Shown here piece after piece: positions 8,047-17,268 of a stretch of 49,958 bases of DNA (position 1 is the stretch's first letter; every line of letters begins with the position of its first letter). The notes beneath the pieces were generated by a model, which ran no database searches, had not been told where the DNA came from, and saw only the letters and a list, made by a program, of their open reading frames with translations. Location of the stretch: assembly GCA_018649885.1 (NCBI GenBank), contig JABIHA010000104.1:1-49958 (forward strand). The letters run 5' to 3'. Position numbers and translations under genes: made by a program. The stretch comes from Bacteriovoracaceae bacterium. GTDB taxonomy: Bacteria > Bdellovibrionota > Bacteriovoracia > Bacteriovoracales > Bacteriovoracaceae.

Positions 8047-10581
8047 ATGAAGCATCGTAATAGAATGCATATCTATTTTGTATTAGTATTACTTTTAAGT
8101 ATCACTAGTGCATTTTCACAGTCACTGAAAATTCTTCAGCACACGGCAATTGATCAGATTGTTAAATTGCATACAAAAAGCCCAAAAGTTTTTTTGGGTA
8201 TAGATGATTCAAAAGGATTTGTGAAAACAGACCTACCTTTTCGCCTAGATCTTATAATGGCAGACCTTATCGACCAACTCTACATCGTAATGAATGACAA
8301 AAAGCTTGTGGAAGAGCAAAGTTTTGTTGCCAGCATATTAAAAGACAAACCTTTAGAAAACTTCCCAGTACTCTTAAAAATACTGGTAAAGAACGAAGAA
8401 GATAAAATTAAAGCGCTTGTACCCCAATTAGAAAAGAAATGGATAGTCCAAGAATATAACCTCTATGGAAATGCAAGTCTCTATCAAGTGCAATTTATTA
8501 GAAAACAAAGATTCATTAAAATTAATAGAAATAAGCTAGTCACAAAATATAACGCCATTGGGTCCGACTCAGAAAGTACTCATATACTACGATATATGAG
8601 AGGAAAAATAATGGGACTATCTCCTATTAAAAGACTTACTGTAACAAAAATGAATAATGTAAAGAAAAAGGAGCTAAAAACCTATCGCTCTTTATATTAC
8701 GCAAAATTTCTTGGAGACTTAAAGAAAACTGGAGAAGAATATTCTAAAAAATTCTACAAAGACCTCAAATTAAAAGTAAAATTCATTGAAAAACCTGACT
8801 CTATAGTCGCACACAAAATTAAAGACGACAAGAGTGATGATAAGATCATTAAGCAATCTGTTATTCCTCTTTACAATGCTATTCACAGCTCACCTTTTAA
8901 ACTCGATTTGGTTCGATTTCTTGTCAAGGAATTGATGACCTCTCACAAGACTGTTCCAATCCCTAATGATGGCGACAGGTTTTACATAACCGATATTTTT
9001 GTCTTAAAACATTTGGATCTTATTAGTGAATATATTAAAGAGTATACTTACAGAACTCTTTTACTGGGGATGGAAAATGATCAAGTCATTCTCAAGTTAA
9101 GAAGATGGGCAAAGAAAAATAGTGCCCTTATTGAAACGAAGCTTAGTGAATTTAATGATAAGAAAGATGCCAAAGACCAAATTGCTTTAAGCTTTGAAGT
9201 TGGTAGAACTCCTAAGCGTTATCAAATAATCCAAGACTTCTCTAAATTAGAGATATTATTTCCTGATGCCCCTTGGATGGAAAAGTTTAAAGAGACTGTG
9301 CTTGGAAGACGCGGCCATCCCATTATTTTGGGAAAAGACGGATTCTCAAGATTTATGTACCAAGTATCGAAAGTTGTATTAAAGATTGTTGCTCCTGAAA
9401 ACCTAGCGGGAACTGCTGCCGGAATACTCGTTACTCTGGCCTCTGGAAATGTCATGGTGGGATCAATTGCCAATGTACTGGTAAAAGATTCCCTTCATAC
9501 ACTTATTCACAACAAAAAATTCACAGAAGGTTTTAAAGAAACTCCGTGGGATGTGGCCAAATCAGTTGTCTCATATGCTCCATGGCTTCCAGGACATTAT
9601 TTAAAGATATTTTCAGTGGGAGTCTTTGAAGGAACACTTCAAGGAATTCTGACAGGACAAAATATATTGGCCGGGGGTTTTGTAGGGGGAACTTTTGAAG
9701 TAGCAGAAGCACTACTACCTATGGCCATTGGGAAGCCAACTATCAAGTTTGATATTGAAAACCCTGCCACAGAAGATATTTTGGCCAATATAGCACTAGA
9801 AGTTGGTCACAACGCTATAAAAAAAGGTCTTCAAGGTGGAACTGTAGCCCTCATAACCAATCAACATGTGGCCTCCGGATTCGCTAAAGGAGCTGCCTAC
9901 GGTGCTGGTGAAGCGGCCCTTAAGATCACTTTGTTTGGAGTAAGAGTGAATTTAACTGATCACTATAGCGAAACTGAAATTCAAGATATGCTTGATCTTG
10001 AAAGTGATTTCCAGAATTACTATGGGGTTGGTGAATGGGATCTAAAGGTAACTCAAATTATGGATACCGATTGGAGATATCAGGCAAACGACTGGGTTGG
10101 AAATGTACTTAAACTCAACGGTGGTAGGTCTTTTACAGGCCCAGGTTTCATAGCAATAGATGTTACAGATTTTAATTTACTAATTTTATCACATGAAGCC
10201 TCTCACCTTGGCTCACAAGATTTCTTTGGGCTCTATGGATTTTACTATAACTGGGTAACAATGGCGCTTAAAACAGGTACAAATGCCAGTGAGGGTAATA
10301 TTTATGAAAATTACATGTATCAAAATCTGGATGGGATTTGGACACGGCTTAATGATCCAAGCTATGCTCTACTTGAGCTAGTTATTCATACCGGTCTAGA
10401 GAAGTTAATCCCCGCCTATATACTACTTAATTTGTATAAGAACTATCAAGACTCAGAGAACTTCTCGCAGAGTCTTGAATTTGATGAATTTGTCGACAAG
10501 ATACAAAATAGTGAGAGTTACCAAATGATGGTGAGTATTCAATCGACTCCGTTATTTAAAGAATACAACGTAGCTCTTTAA
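8047..10581 (+). CDS. Large exported HEASH (zincin-like) protein of unknown function
   Basis: The open frame begins at 7924, but the start chosen is ATG 8047, just after AGGGGG and followed by a signal peptide (HIYFVLVLLLSITSAFSQS), giving 844 residues. Roughly the first 430 residues are helical and charged. A glycine- and alanine-rich hydrophobic stretch follows near 455-490 (around GTAAGILVTLASGNVMVGS), with more Gly-rich segments up to about 630. A zinc-peptidase motif HEASH lies at residues 716-720 inside LLILSHEASHLGSQDFF. The third zinc ligand cannot be named. The architecture matches no family I recognise. It could be a membrane-active exported peptidase or effector. It is one of four genes with HExxH motifs within 10 kb. 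Confidence 0.75.
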   Translation: MKHRNRMHIYFVLVLLLSITSAFSQSLKILQHTAIDQIVKLHTKSPKVFLGIDDSKGFVKTDLPFRLDLIMADLIDQLYIVMNDKKLVEEQSFVASILKDKPLENFPVLLKILVKNEEDKIKALVPQLEKKWIVQEYNLYGNASLYQVQFIRKQRFIKINRNKLVTKYNAIGSDSESTHILRYMRGKIMGLSPIKRLTVTKMNNVKKKELKTYRSLYYAKFLGDLKKTGEEYSKKFYKDLKLKVKFIEKPDSIVAHKIKDDKSDDKIIKQSVIPLYNAIHSSPFKLDLVRFLVKELMTSHKTVPIPNDGDRFYITDIFVLKHLDLISEYIKEYTYRTLLLGMENDQVILKLRRWAKKNSALIETKLSEFNDKKDAKDQIALSFEVGRTPKRYQIIQDFSKLEILFPDAPWMEKFKETVLGRRGHPIILGKDGFSRFMYQVSKVVLKIVAPENLAGTAAGILVTLASGNVMVGSIANVLVKDSLHTLIHNKKFTEGFKETPWDVAKSVVSYAPWLPGHYLKIFSVGVFEGTLQGILTGQNILAGGFVGGTFEVAEALLPMAIGKPTIKFDIENPATEDILANIALEVGHNAIKKGLQGGTVALITNQHVASGFAKGAAYGAGEAALKITLFGVRVNLTDHYSETEIQDMLDLESDFQNYYGVGEWDLKVTQIMDTDWRYQANDWVGNVLKLNGGRSFTGPGFIAIDVTDFNLLILSHEASHLGSQDFFGLYGFYYNWVTMALKTGTNASEGNIYENYMYQNLDGIWTRLNDPSYALLELVIHTGLEKLIPAYILLNLYKNYQDSENFSQSLEFDEFVDKIQNSESYQMMVSIQSTPLFKEYNVAL

Positions 10582-10595
10582 AATAAATAAGTTTA

Positions 10596-11170
10596 CTACC
10601 AAAGTATGGCCTCAATACCTGCAGTACTGATGTGTGAGGTTTCAACAGAACCGTTATCATAAATTTCAGTCTTACTACAAGATCTTGCGCTGATCTGACA
10701 AATATAAGCTCTTTTTACATATCTGCCGCCAATATATGTTTCTTCTGGAAATTCCTTTGCGTATTTATCAGCTAAAAATGGTGCATTGTAGGTTAGCTCT
10801 TCTGCGATAGTCCTGAGTCCATCACCTGAAGCCGAAAATGTTTCAGACTTTGAATATGAATCCCAGCTACAAGCAGTTGAGTCAACAGCAATTTTAACAG
10901 AAATAGTACATTCAAATTCTGCATCTATAATCGCAGGACCTGTTGGCTCTATTGCTGGTTGTTAGACGTAAACTTCTTGTATGACTTCGTTGGTAATAGG
11001 AGCTTGATTTACTTCAACAACAACTGTTGTGTTCTTCTTACTCTTTTTCTTGAACACAGGTCCAATCCTAAACTTGGCACATCTATGTTTTTTAGTCCAT
11101 CTAAAGCAAACCTTTCCCTTCGAATAGGCTGGGCCAGAAAAACCAATGCTAAATAAAAGTACGATTTAAT
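10596..11170 (-). pseudogene. Decayed small secreted-protein gene
   Basis: Reading the minus strand in one frame gives a coherent protein: a signal-like segment VLLFSIGFSGPAYS, a basic Cys-containing part (KVCFRWTKKHRCAKFRIG), VVVEVNQAPITNEVIQEVYV, then a TAA at 10962-10964. The frame continues with QPAIEPTGPAIIDAEFEC, SACSWDSY-like and YICQISARSCSKTE segments and ends at TAG 10596-10598. The start is also lost: the frame has no ATG/GTG/TTG, and a one-base deletion near 11165 would restore ATT AAA ATC. So there are at least two lesions (a premature stop and a start/frame defect). Cysteines and export suggest it was a periplasmic or secreted protein. No family is recognised. Confidence 0.6.
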
Positions 11171-11210
11171 GATTTGAATACTTTCTAAGACCTCAGCTCC
11201 AATACTAATT

Positions 11211-11382
11211 TAGTGTAGGTTTTCGTAAATCAGCTTACGCGAAAGGTGCAGACAGAGCGTGTATCAATTTTAAAAAGGCCAAATTAAAAAATATCAAAAG
11301 ATGCCCTGTGGGCTTTAAGAAAAACAAAGGCCTCAATTTAGGCTCAGACAAGAGACCCAAATACTATTGCGTTACACTTTGA
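11211..11382 (+). pseudogene. C-terminal remnant of a small Cys/Lys-rich protein
   Basis: An open frame without any start codon runs from just after an in-frame TAA to TGA at 11380-11382. It encodes SAYAKGADRACINFKKAKL, then KRCPVGFKKNKGLNLGS and YYCVTL. Three cysteines, high lysine content and the short length resemble neighbouring secreted Cys proteins. With no start or signal peptide it looks like a decayed gene end. Low confidence that it was ever a gene of this exact extent. Confidence 0.35.
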
Positions 11383-11515
11383 TAGTATCTGTACAGGGAA
11401 CTCTTATATCTTCAACCAGGTCTTGAATATGAGCTGGAGGTGCAGGGGTGGAGAGCAAAATTGAGAGGTATTTTAGATTGGTACGCCAGTAGGCGCTTCT
11501 TTGCTGTGAATTCAT
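11372..11515 (-). pseudogene. Short fragment resembling a DUF4212 N-terminus
   Basis: A 47-codon frame starts MNSQQRSAYWRTNLKYLSILL. The pattern (acid/amide-rich start, AYWR-N-L, hydrophobic run) recalls the N-terminus of DUF4212, the small subunit of sodium/solute symporters. The usual transmembrane segments are missing: the sequence continues with a proline-rich polar stretch and stops. There is no ribosome binding site. It overlaps the antisense remnant at 11211-11382. I read it as a truncated leftover or chance. The match is from memory of the family, not from a search. Confidence 0.25.
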
Positions 11516-11575
11516 AGTGTTCCCAAAACTGATATTGAGGAGGTAATATGCCCCAGAGGAACTAACTCGAAAATC

Positions 11576-13891
11576 TTATTTCTTCACACATTTCTTTTCT
11601 TTTTTATTCCATTTCTTACCTTTAATACACTCAACGCATTCACCTTTTTTATTTAAACGTGGACGCTTGTTTGGGCATTTCTTAGGAATTTTTTTGTCTT
11701 CTTTTTTTGTAGATTTTGTTTTTTTAGATTTACTAGAGACCCTAGATTTTGTTTTGCTTTTAGAACTCTTCTTAGAAGTGGTTTTTTTAGCTGCTCTCGT
11801 TTTGCTTCTAGTGCTCTTTGACTTTTTACTAAGTCTTGCAGTTTTTGTTCTTGTGGAACTCTCCTGTGCTTCTTCCTCTTCTAAAGCGATCTCTTCATCT
11901 GTGCTTTGACTTTTTTCTTTCTTATTTAATTTGAGAGAATCTTTTACAGATAAGCACCCCTCTTTAGTAGGTACGCAAAGCTGATTTATCGCCCACCACC
12001 TGTAACTATCTGGGATTTGCTCAAAACCTTTGCCACTTGTATTTTCTGGAGGATTGCGAGCTCCTTGAAACTTGACGACTTCTTCTTTCATCCCCGCTTT
12101 ATGAGCAAGTTCATGAATTAAAATGCCTGCCTTTTTTTTGAGGTCTAATTTAAAAAAGTCAGGGCAAAAGGTTATATCTTTCGCACCCACCTCGGCAAGA
12201 TGACCACCACACTTTGCACCACTATTTTGGTAGCAAATTAACTCCTTTCCCTTACTTTTTAGTTTTGACAATATTTTAGCTGTTTTTCTACTGGCAGACT
12301 TAACTTGTTTTTTTATTCTGGAGGTATAATTAACATTTTTCACCTTGAAAAGCTGAGACTTCACCTTCTTAAGCAGCTCTCTTGCTTTTGAAAAACTTTT
12401 CACAATTTTGCTCTTCTGGCCCTTTGAACAAATATTAAATCTTATTTGCTTTTCTGGATCGCATGACATGAAACGAATAGTTTTCCAGTTCCTATCTTTA
12501 GGTGCACATGTTCTAACACCATCACTATCAAATTTCCATTTGGAGCATAGCTGTTCGCATTCATAGACAGTTCTTTTCTCATGATCCTTGCAGGCCCTTT
12601 TGATGCTATTAAAAGAAGCGGCCCTAGTGAGCTCTCCTCCGCATTTTCCATAAAAAAAGCTGTGTGACCTTGCCACTTCAACCCTAGCTTTATTTGTTCT
12701 CACTCTCTCAGTGACTTCCTTACATCCAAACTTCCCCCCCTTATTCGGAAGACAAAACTTATGTTTTGACCACCAGTCATAAGAATCCGCAATGCTCTCC
12801 CAATTATGGTTTTTATAATCTCTTGGATAATCACCTAGGTTTCCGAAGTATCTTTCCCCTCCAAAATTTATTATCCCAGTCATATGGGCAAATTCATGAA
12901 TCAGAGTTGAGGACCTAGTGTCAATGCTACCTGAGTTTCCGAAGTAGCTAGGACAAAATGCTATATTTTTGGCTCCTGCTTGTGCAGAATGACCACCACA
13001 TCGGCCCTTTACACTGTCATAGCAAACAAAATTTTTCGACTTTTGATTTAAAGAGTTTTTAATTTTTCGAACTTTTTTAAGTGCTTTTTTCACCCTATTT
13101 TTTAATTTTTTGGTCAATTTCCCTTCACTTAAGACTGTTTCGATATCACCTTCTAGTCTACCAATCTTCTTTTTCGCCTTGACGTACGCACTACTGATTT
13201 TCTCTGCCTCTTCAGGTGTACATCCTTCTAACTTTGCTCCACCTCCATTGGTGCACACCATTGCTTTGGCAATTTTCCAAACTGATTTTGTACAGACAGA
13301 ACCAATGACCCCGCCTCCTCGCTTAGCACAATCAGCTTTACACTCGTAGAGTGTCCGACCTGCATGGCCCTTACATGCCTTATCTAAATTGTTGGAATTC
13401 GTCGACTCAACTCGGTTTCCACCACATTTATCAAAAAAGATCGCGTGCTTGGGAGCATTTAAATTTCTTTGTTGGCAATACATGCGACCTTTCACTTTAC
13501 CATTGTCACATTGGTAAAGGGTTTTCTGGTTCCACCTGCCACTGGCACAGGCGTCGTCAAGTTTTTGATAGCCGGTATTCTGGTTTTCATCACCACATGA
13601 GCCTACGTATACAGACTTCTTGCTACAAGTTCTGCTCTCTATAACTTTCCAAGTAAATTTTCCACTCTTAGAGCAAGTTAGTGCTAATTTACTATTACAT
13701 TTTTTCTTGCACTCAACTAATTTTTTTCCAGCGAATTTCGGTTCCTTACAAGCATTTCCAATTGAAGTTTTACCAGTATCATCGCCATTGCATTTACCAA
13801 TAAAAACATGGTGGACATCTAATACCGCTGAAAAAGCTGGCATCATATTAAAGACCATTACAACTAAGCCTATTCCCAATAACCTGATCAT
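11576..13891 (-). CDS. Secreted double-domain aspzincin-like (M35-type) protein with lysine-rich tail
   Basis: A 771-residue exported protein with a signal peptide ending near AFSA. Four cysteine repeats follow the pattern GKC-G…ACK…(T/L)YEC…C: three precede the first peptidase-like domain and one precedes the second. Zinc motifs are HEFAH at 332-336 and HELAH at 593-597, each followed about 35 residues later by (A/P)DSY(D/R)WW, so an Asp third ligand as in aspzincins (deuterolysin/Lys-specific endopeptidase, M35) is likely. CGGHxAxxGAKxIxFCP precedes each HExxH. The two halves are about 261 residues apart, an internal duplication. Residues about 665-770 are a Lys/Ser/Thr/Arg tail ending in a CPNKRPRLNKKGECVEC module. 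A tail this basic could bind DNA, LPS or acidic cell-wall polymers. The start has a GGAG-type RBS. Confidence 0.8.
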   Translation of the reverse strand: MIRLLGIGLVVMVFNMMPAFSAVLDVHHVFIGKCNGDDTGKTSIGNACKEPKFAGKKLVECKKKCNSKLALTCSKSGKFTWKVIESRTCSKKSVYVGSCGDENQNTGYQKLDDACASGRWNQKTLYQCDNGKVKGRMYCQQRNLNAPKHAIFFDKCGGNRVESTNSNNLDKACKGHAGRTLYECKADCAKRGGGVIGSVCTKSVWKIAKAMVCTNGGGAKLEGCTPEEAEKISSAYVKAKKKIGRLEGDIETVLSEGKLTKKLKNRVKKALKKVRKIKNSLNQKSKNFVCYDSVKGRCGGHSAQAGAKNIAFCPSYFGNSGSIDTRSSTLIHEFAHMTGIINFGGERYFGNLGDYPRDYKNHNWESIADSYDWWSKHKFCLPNKGGKFGCKEVTERVRTNKARVEVARSHSFFYGKCGGELTRAASFNSIKRACKDHEKRTVYECEQLCSKWKFDSDGVRTCAPKDRNWKTIRFMSCDPEKQIRFNICSKGQKSKIVKSFSKARELLKKVKSQLFKVKNVNYTSRIKKQVKSASRKTAKILSKLKSKGKELICYQNSGAKCGGHLAEVGAKDITFCPDFFKLDLKKKAGILIHELAHKAGMKEEVVKFQGARNPPENTSGKGFEQIPDSYRWWAINQLCVPTKEGCLSVKDSLKLNKKEKSQSTDEEIALEEEEAQESSTRTKTARLSKKSKSTRSKTRAAKKTTSKKSSKSKTKSRVSSKSKKTKSTKKEDKKIPKKCPNKRPRLNKKGECVECIKGKKWNKKEKKCVKK

Positions 13892-14140
13892 GAATTCTCC
13901 CTAGTAATCAATTCATTGTACCAGCATAAATGTACTTTCTTATGAACAGCAAATAACACCCATATTTGGGTATTTAGCCCGCCATATGTTGATCAATAAA
14001 TTTTATTTAAAAACTGCCTTGAAAAAGACACAGTTCTCGAGGTTATCGTCTAAAAGAAGTGTCCAAAACCCTTGAAGTTTGGTTAGGCCCACGCCCACTG
14101 TAGAATATCAATCAGGTAATAAGCACAAGCTGGTGATAAT

Positions 14141-15913
14141 ATGAAAATGTTGAAATCAAATTTCAATGTGATTAAAGCGACTTTTATTAAGTGGTTGTGC
14201 CTATGTCTGATCCTGGCCTTGACACTCATTACGACTTCATGCAATCAGGCAAGTCTTACGATCCCTGAAGAAGATGACAATGCTAGTGGAGCTGCCGCCG
14301 CCCCAGTCTCTTTGCTCAGTCTGACTCATGACCTAGATACATCTAGTGAGCAAAATATTTGCACTGCCGTGAATCTTACGATTAATGGCAATACCGATAA
14401 TAGGACATTTTCTTTTACAGGCCTTGGTGCAACGGTTATTTATTCAGATAATATTTGTACTATTCCTGACCCAAATCCCACCATGACCAATATTCAAACA
14501 AATATTACAGTATATGTGAAGAATGCTACATTAGAGCTGATCATGGGAAGTGTTACAGACGGAAGCATTAGCGCTATTTTCACCACTGAGTTTAAGGCCT
14601 TTAGTATTCAACCCGCAACCATAGCTTACGAGAAGAATTTACTTGATGGAGATCAATATTATATTGCAAATATTTCTGTGAGGAGATCGACCACTAATAA
14701 TATTTTAATGACATTTTTCGAACATAAATTTGGCTGTAACACTACCGGAATGTATGGGAAGGTTCGTTCAATGGCCTTCAACGGGGCTATTTGGGATGCA
14801 GCCCCGACTACTTTGAGACAAACCTTTGGTGGTCTTGGTTCAGGATGCTTTAGTGGAACTGTTGATATAGCGCCTTTTATAAATGGTGATATTACAAATG
14901 CAGTATATAGAGCAAATGACTATGATCTGCATTTTGGTGAGTACGACTTTGCCGCCGGAATGTGGCCACAAAGTCAATCTATTGAAGTAATTCAAAATAG
15001 TTCTGGAGGTTATTCTAAAATTCACAACACCTCTCCCTCTGACCTTTTTATTGATATCGCCAAAAATGGTGTAACACAAAATTTCACAGAGAGAATTGCC
15101 AATGTTTGGGATGGAGCTCCTACAACGTTAACGATGAGTGCTGCTGCCAATATTAGAGAAACCTTTTCGGACACTGACGGCAATGGAAACACCATTGTTG
15201 TCAACGGCCTGACTAATGCAACCTTTGATGTATGGCACTGTAGTGCTGGCGCTGGTTGCATAGGACCTACAATCCTAAACCCTGTATCAGCATTAATATC
15301 GGACCGCTTAGATGTGACCTACTCAAAAAATGGTCATGCCATGTTTGTCTTTCATGGTAATATTGGGGGAATTAATGCTCCCTATGCCTATCACTACGAT
15401 GGAGATACCTGGACTGGTCCTACTCAGTGGGGTGATGTTCAAGGCTGGGGAATCAACAACTTTAATGTGGAATCAGATGATGATGGAAATTTTATTGCCA
15501 CTTATACCGAGACTTGGTGTACAGGGATGTTTTCAGCCCCTTGCCAAAAATGGAACAAGTATGAAAAAGGTGTTGGTTTTGGAGCAGTCGCCTCTATGTT
15601 TCAAGAGTGGTACTCAGGAGTTTCAATACTTCGTATGAGCGCCGAAGGCCACGCTGTTTTTGTTTATGGATTAGATGCTGATACCATTAAATATGTACGC
15701 TATATTGCAGGTGCGGGCTGGCAACCCGCTGCCATTGCCTTCGATAATACCACCTTTCCTGCAGGTGGTACCAACGCTGTTAGCGCTACTGCCTATCTTG
15801 ATGTCGAGTATATGAATGGTCCAACTGGACGAGAATTCTATATGGCCTTCCCTATGAACTACACAGGAGGTGGCATGTTCGCCTACAGGCTCTACTACGT
15901 CACTTTCGAATAA
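14141..15913 (+). CDS. Large predicted surface lipoprotein
   Basis: A 590-residue protein with a type II signal peptide and lipobox LITTSC (Cys34), followed by an acidic flexible linker (IPEEDDNASGAAAAP). The mature part is beta-rich, with many Asn, Thr and Gly. Two recurring patterns, WDGAPTTL and WDAAPTTL, and YNK-like YHYDGDTWTGPTQWG suggest propeller- or sialidase-like (BNR-type) repeats in the C-terminal half. It is followed 58 bases later by the HEFMH protein at 15972, so the two are probably co-transcribed. Export to the outer membrane and surface exposure are inferences. No enzyme motif was seen. Confidence 0.75.
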   Translation: MKMLKSNFNVIKATFIKWLCLCLILALTLITTSCNQASLTIPEEDDNASGAAAAPVSLLSLTHDLDTSSEQNICTAVNLTINGNTDNRTFSFTGLGATVIYSDNICTIPDPNPTMTNIQTNITVYVKNATLELIMGSVTDGSISAIFTTEFKAFSIQPATIAYEKNLLDGDQYYIANISVRRSTTNNILMTFFEHKFGCNTTGMYGKVRSMAFNGAIWDAAPTTLRQTFGGLGSGCFSGTVDIAPFINGDITNAVYRANDYDLHFGEYDFAAGMWPQSQSIEVIQNSSGGYSKIHNTSPSDLFIDIAKNGVTQNFTERIANVWDGAPTTLTMSAAANIRETFSDTDGNGNTIVVNGLTNATFDVWHCSAGAGCIGPTILNPVSALISDRLDVTYSKNGHAMFVFHGNIGGINAPYAYHYDGDTWTGPTQWGDVQGWGINNFNVESDDDGNFIATYTETWCTGMFSAPCQKWNKYEKGVGFGAVASMFQEWYSGVSILRMSAEGHAVFVYGLDADTIKYVRYIAGAGWQPAAIAFDNTTFPAGGTNAVSATAYLDVEYMNGPTGREFYMAFPMNYTGGGMFAYRLYYVTFE

Positions 15914-15971
15914 GTCGGACTGAATCAGTCGAATAATCATGGTTTTTTATAGAGTTACCGAAAAGAGGCTC

Positions 15972-17231
15972 ATGAGAGGAGCCTTTGTTTTTTCCATTTT
16001 TATTATGGCGTCAGCTTTTTCACAAAGCCTAGAAAAGTCATATCTCCTTAACAAGTCACCTTTTAGAGTTTTAGATATTAATCGCGATGGTAGGGTTGAT
16101 GGAAAATGGTCGGACTCCGGGAATTCTCGTTTTTTCTATTTTGATACTGACTATAATGGCAGCTTTGATGAACAATTGCACTTTAGAGATGGCATGTTGA
16201 TTGAAAGAATTGGCCAGAAATATCAAATTAAATCCCATTACCTTTACCCAAGTCCTGGTGTAAAAAACCAAATCGACTATCAACTCGGATCTGGGAATGT
16301 AGTTCGAAAATTGGAAATTGATAGTGAAAGATCTAGTGTCAAAGTAGAAATTCACAAAGGTGGAAAACTACTGCAATCTAGAGTAGAAGATAGAGAAATT
16401 TCTCTTGGACCACTTCTATCAAGGCTTTTTAGAAAAAAAAAACAGCCTCGTCCAGTCCCCTACCCAGATATGTATACAGCGTGCTTAAAGAAAAAAAATT
16501 CTCTTCAATGTATGGCGGTTATCGGTGATAGACCAAAGACGATAGAAAATATTTTTTCAGAAATTTATGGAGAGGATGCTGGTAATGACTGTCAGGATGA
16601 AAACTATTATTACAACGGATGGGGGATTGCCGTTGATAAATCATGCTTTTCATATGACGTCATGGAAATTGAGAGAAATATTAGAGAAGGAATTAATTCT
16701 CTTGTACAATGTTTTGCTCCAGATGAAAACAATGGTGAGTTACAATTTCCTCAGCCTCTTTTACATCAAGTGCTGGAGCAAAATTATATTGAAATTATTA
16801 ACCAGGGTGGACTCGTTTTAAGCTGTCCTGAAAATTTTAAAGGAAAAGATCGGCCCTGCAGTGAATCAGGAGCAGTCGCTTCTTACGTCCAAGGTTCTCA
16901 TCCAACTGAAATAGCATTAAAGCGACTTGTGGCCATGCCAGAGTGTTTACAAGGGCCTAAAGAGCACGCCTTTAAAAGTACTCCAGCACACGAGTTTATG
17001 CACATTACACATGCCTTGGGTTTTGATCGCAAAATAGATAACCTGGAGATAGCTCCACATAATAGTGGTCCTTCTATTGAGGAAGATCGTATTTACTCTT
17101 GTCAGTTTCTTTGCTTTGCTAGGCATCGGCCAGGTTTTAACAAAAAAGTCTGTGAAATGTGCTTGAGCTATCATCAAGATGAGATTGTGGGAGGTGTGCC
17201 CTCGCTAGACAAATGTAAGGCCTACAAATAA
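15972..17231 (+). CDS. Secreted zincin-like protein with calcium-loop motifs
   Basis: The start chosen is ATG 15972 (after AAGAGG), which begins the signal peptide MRGAFVFSIFIMASAFSQS. An upstream ATG at 15939 in the same frame is possible. The protein is 419 residues. Near the N-terminus are two EF-hand-like loops, DINRDGRVD and DTDYNGSFDE, with the DxNxDGxxD and DxDxNGxxDE spacing of calcium sites. A helical region follows, then the zinc motif HEFMH at 340-344 in STPAHEFMHITHALGFD. Numerous cysteines follow, including CQFLCFARH and CEMCLSYH at the C-terminus. It is likely a calcium-stabilised exported metallopeptidase. Co-transcription with the lipoprotein upstream and the zinc-ribbon gene 37 bases downstream is likely. 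Confidence 0.75.
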   Translation: MRGAFVFSIFIMASAFSQSLEKSYLLNKSPFRVLDINRDGRVDGKWSDSGNSRFFYFDTDYNGSFDEQLHFRDGMLIERIGQKYQIKSHYLYPSPGVKNQIDYQLGSGNVVRKLEIDSERSSVKVEIHKGGKLLQSRVEDREISLGPLLSRLFRKKKQPRPVPYPDMYTACLKKKNSLQCMAVIGDRPKTIENIFSEIYGEDAGNDCQDENYYYNGWGIAVDKSCFSYDVMEIERNIREGINSLVQCFAPDENNGELQFPQPLLHQVLEQNYIEIINQGGLVLSCPENFKGKDRPCSESGAVASYVQGSHPTEIALKRLVAMPECLQGPKEHAFKSTPAHEFMHITHALGFDRKIDNLEIAPHNSGPSIEEDRIYSCQFLCFARHRPGFNKKVCEMCLSYHQDEIVGGVPSLDKCKAYK

Positions 17232-17268
17232 TCCAAGACTAGGGAAAGCATCAGCTTTGGAGTTTATG

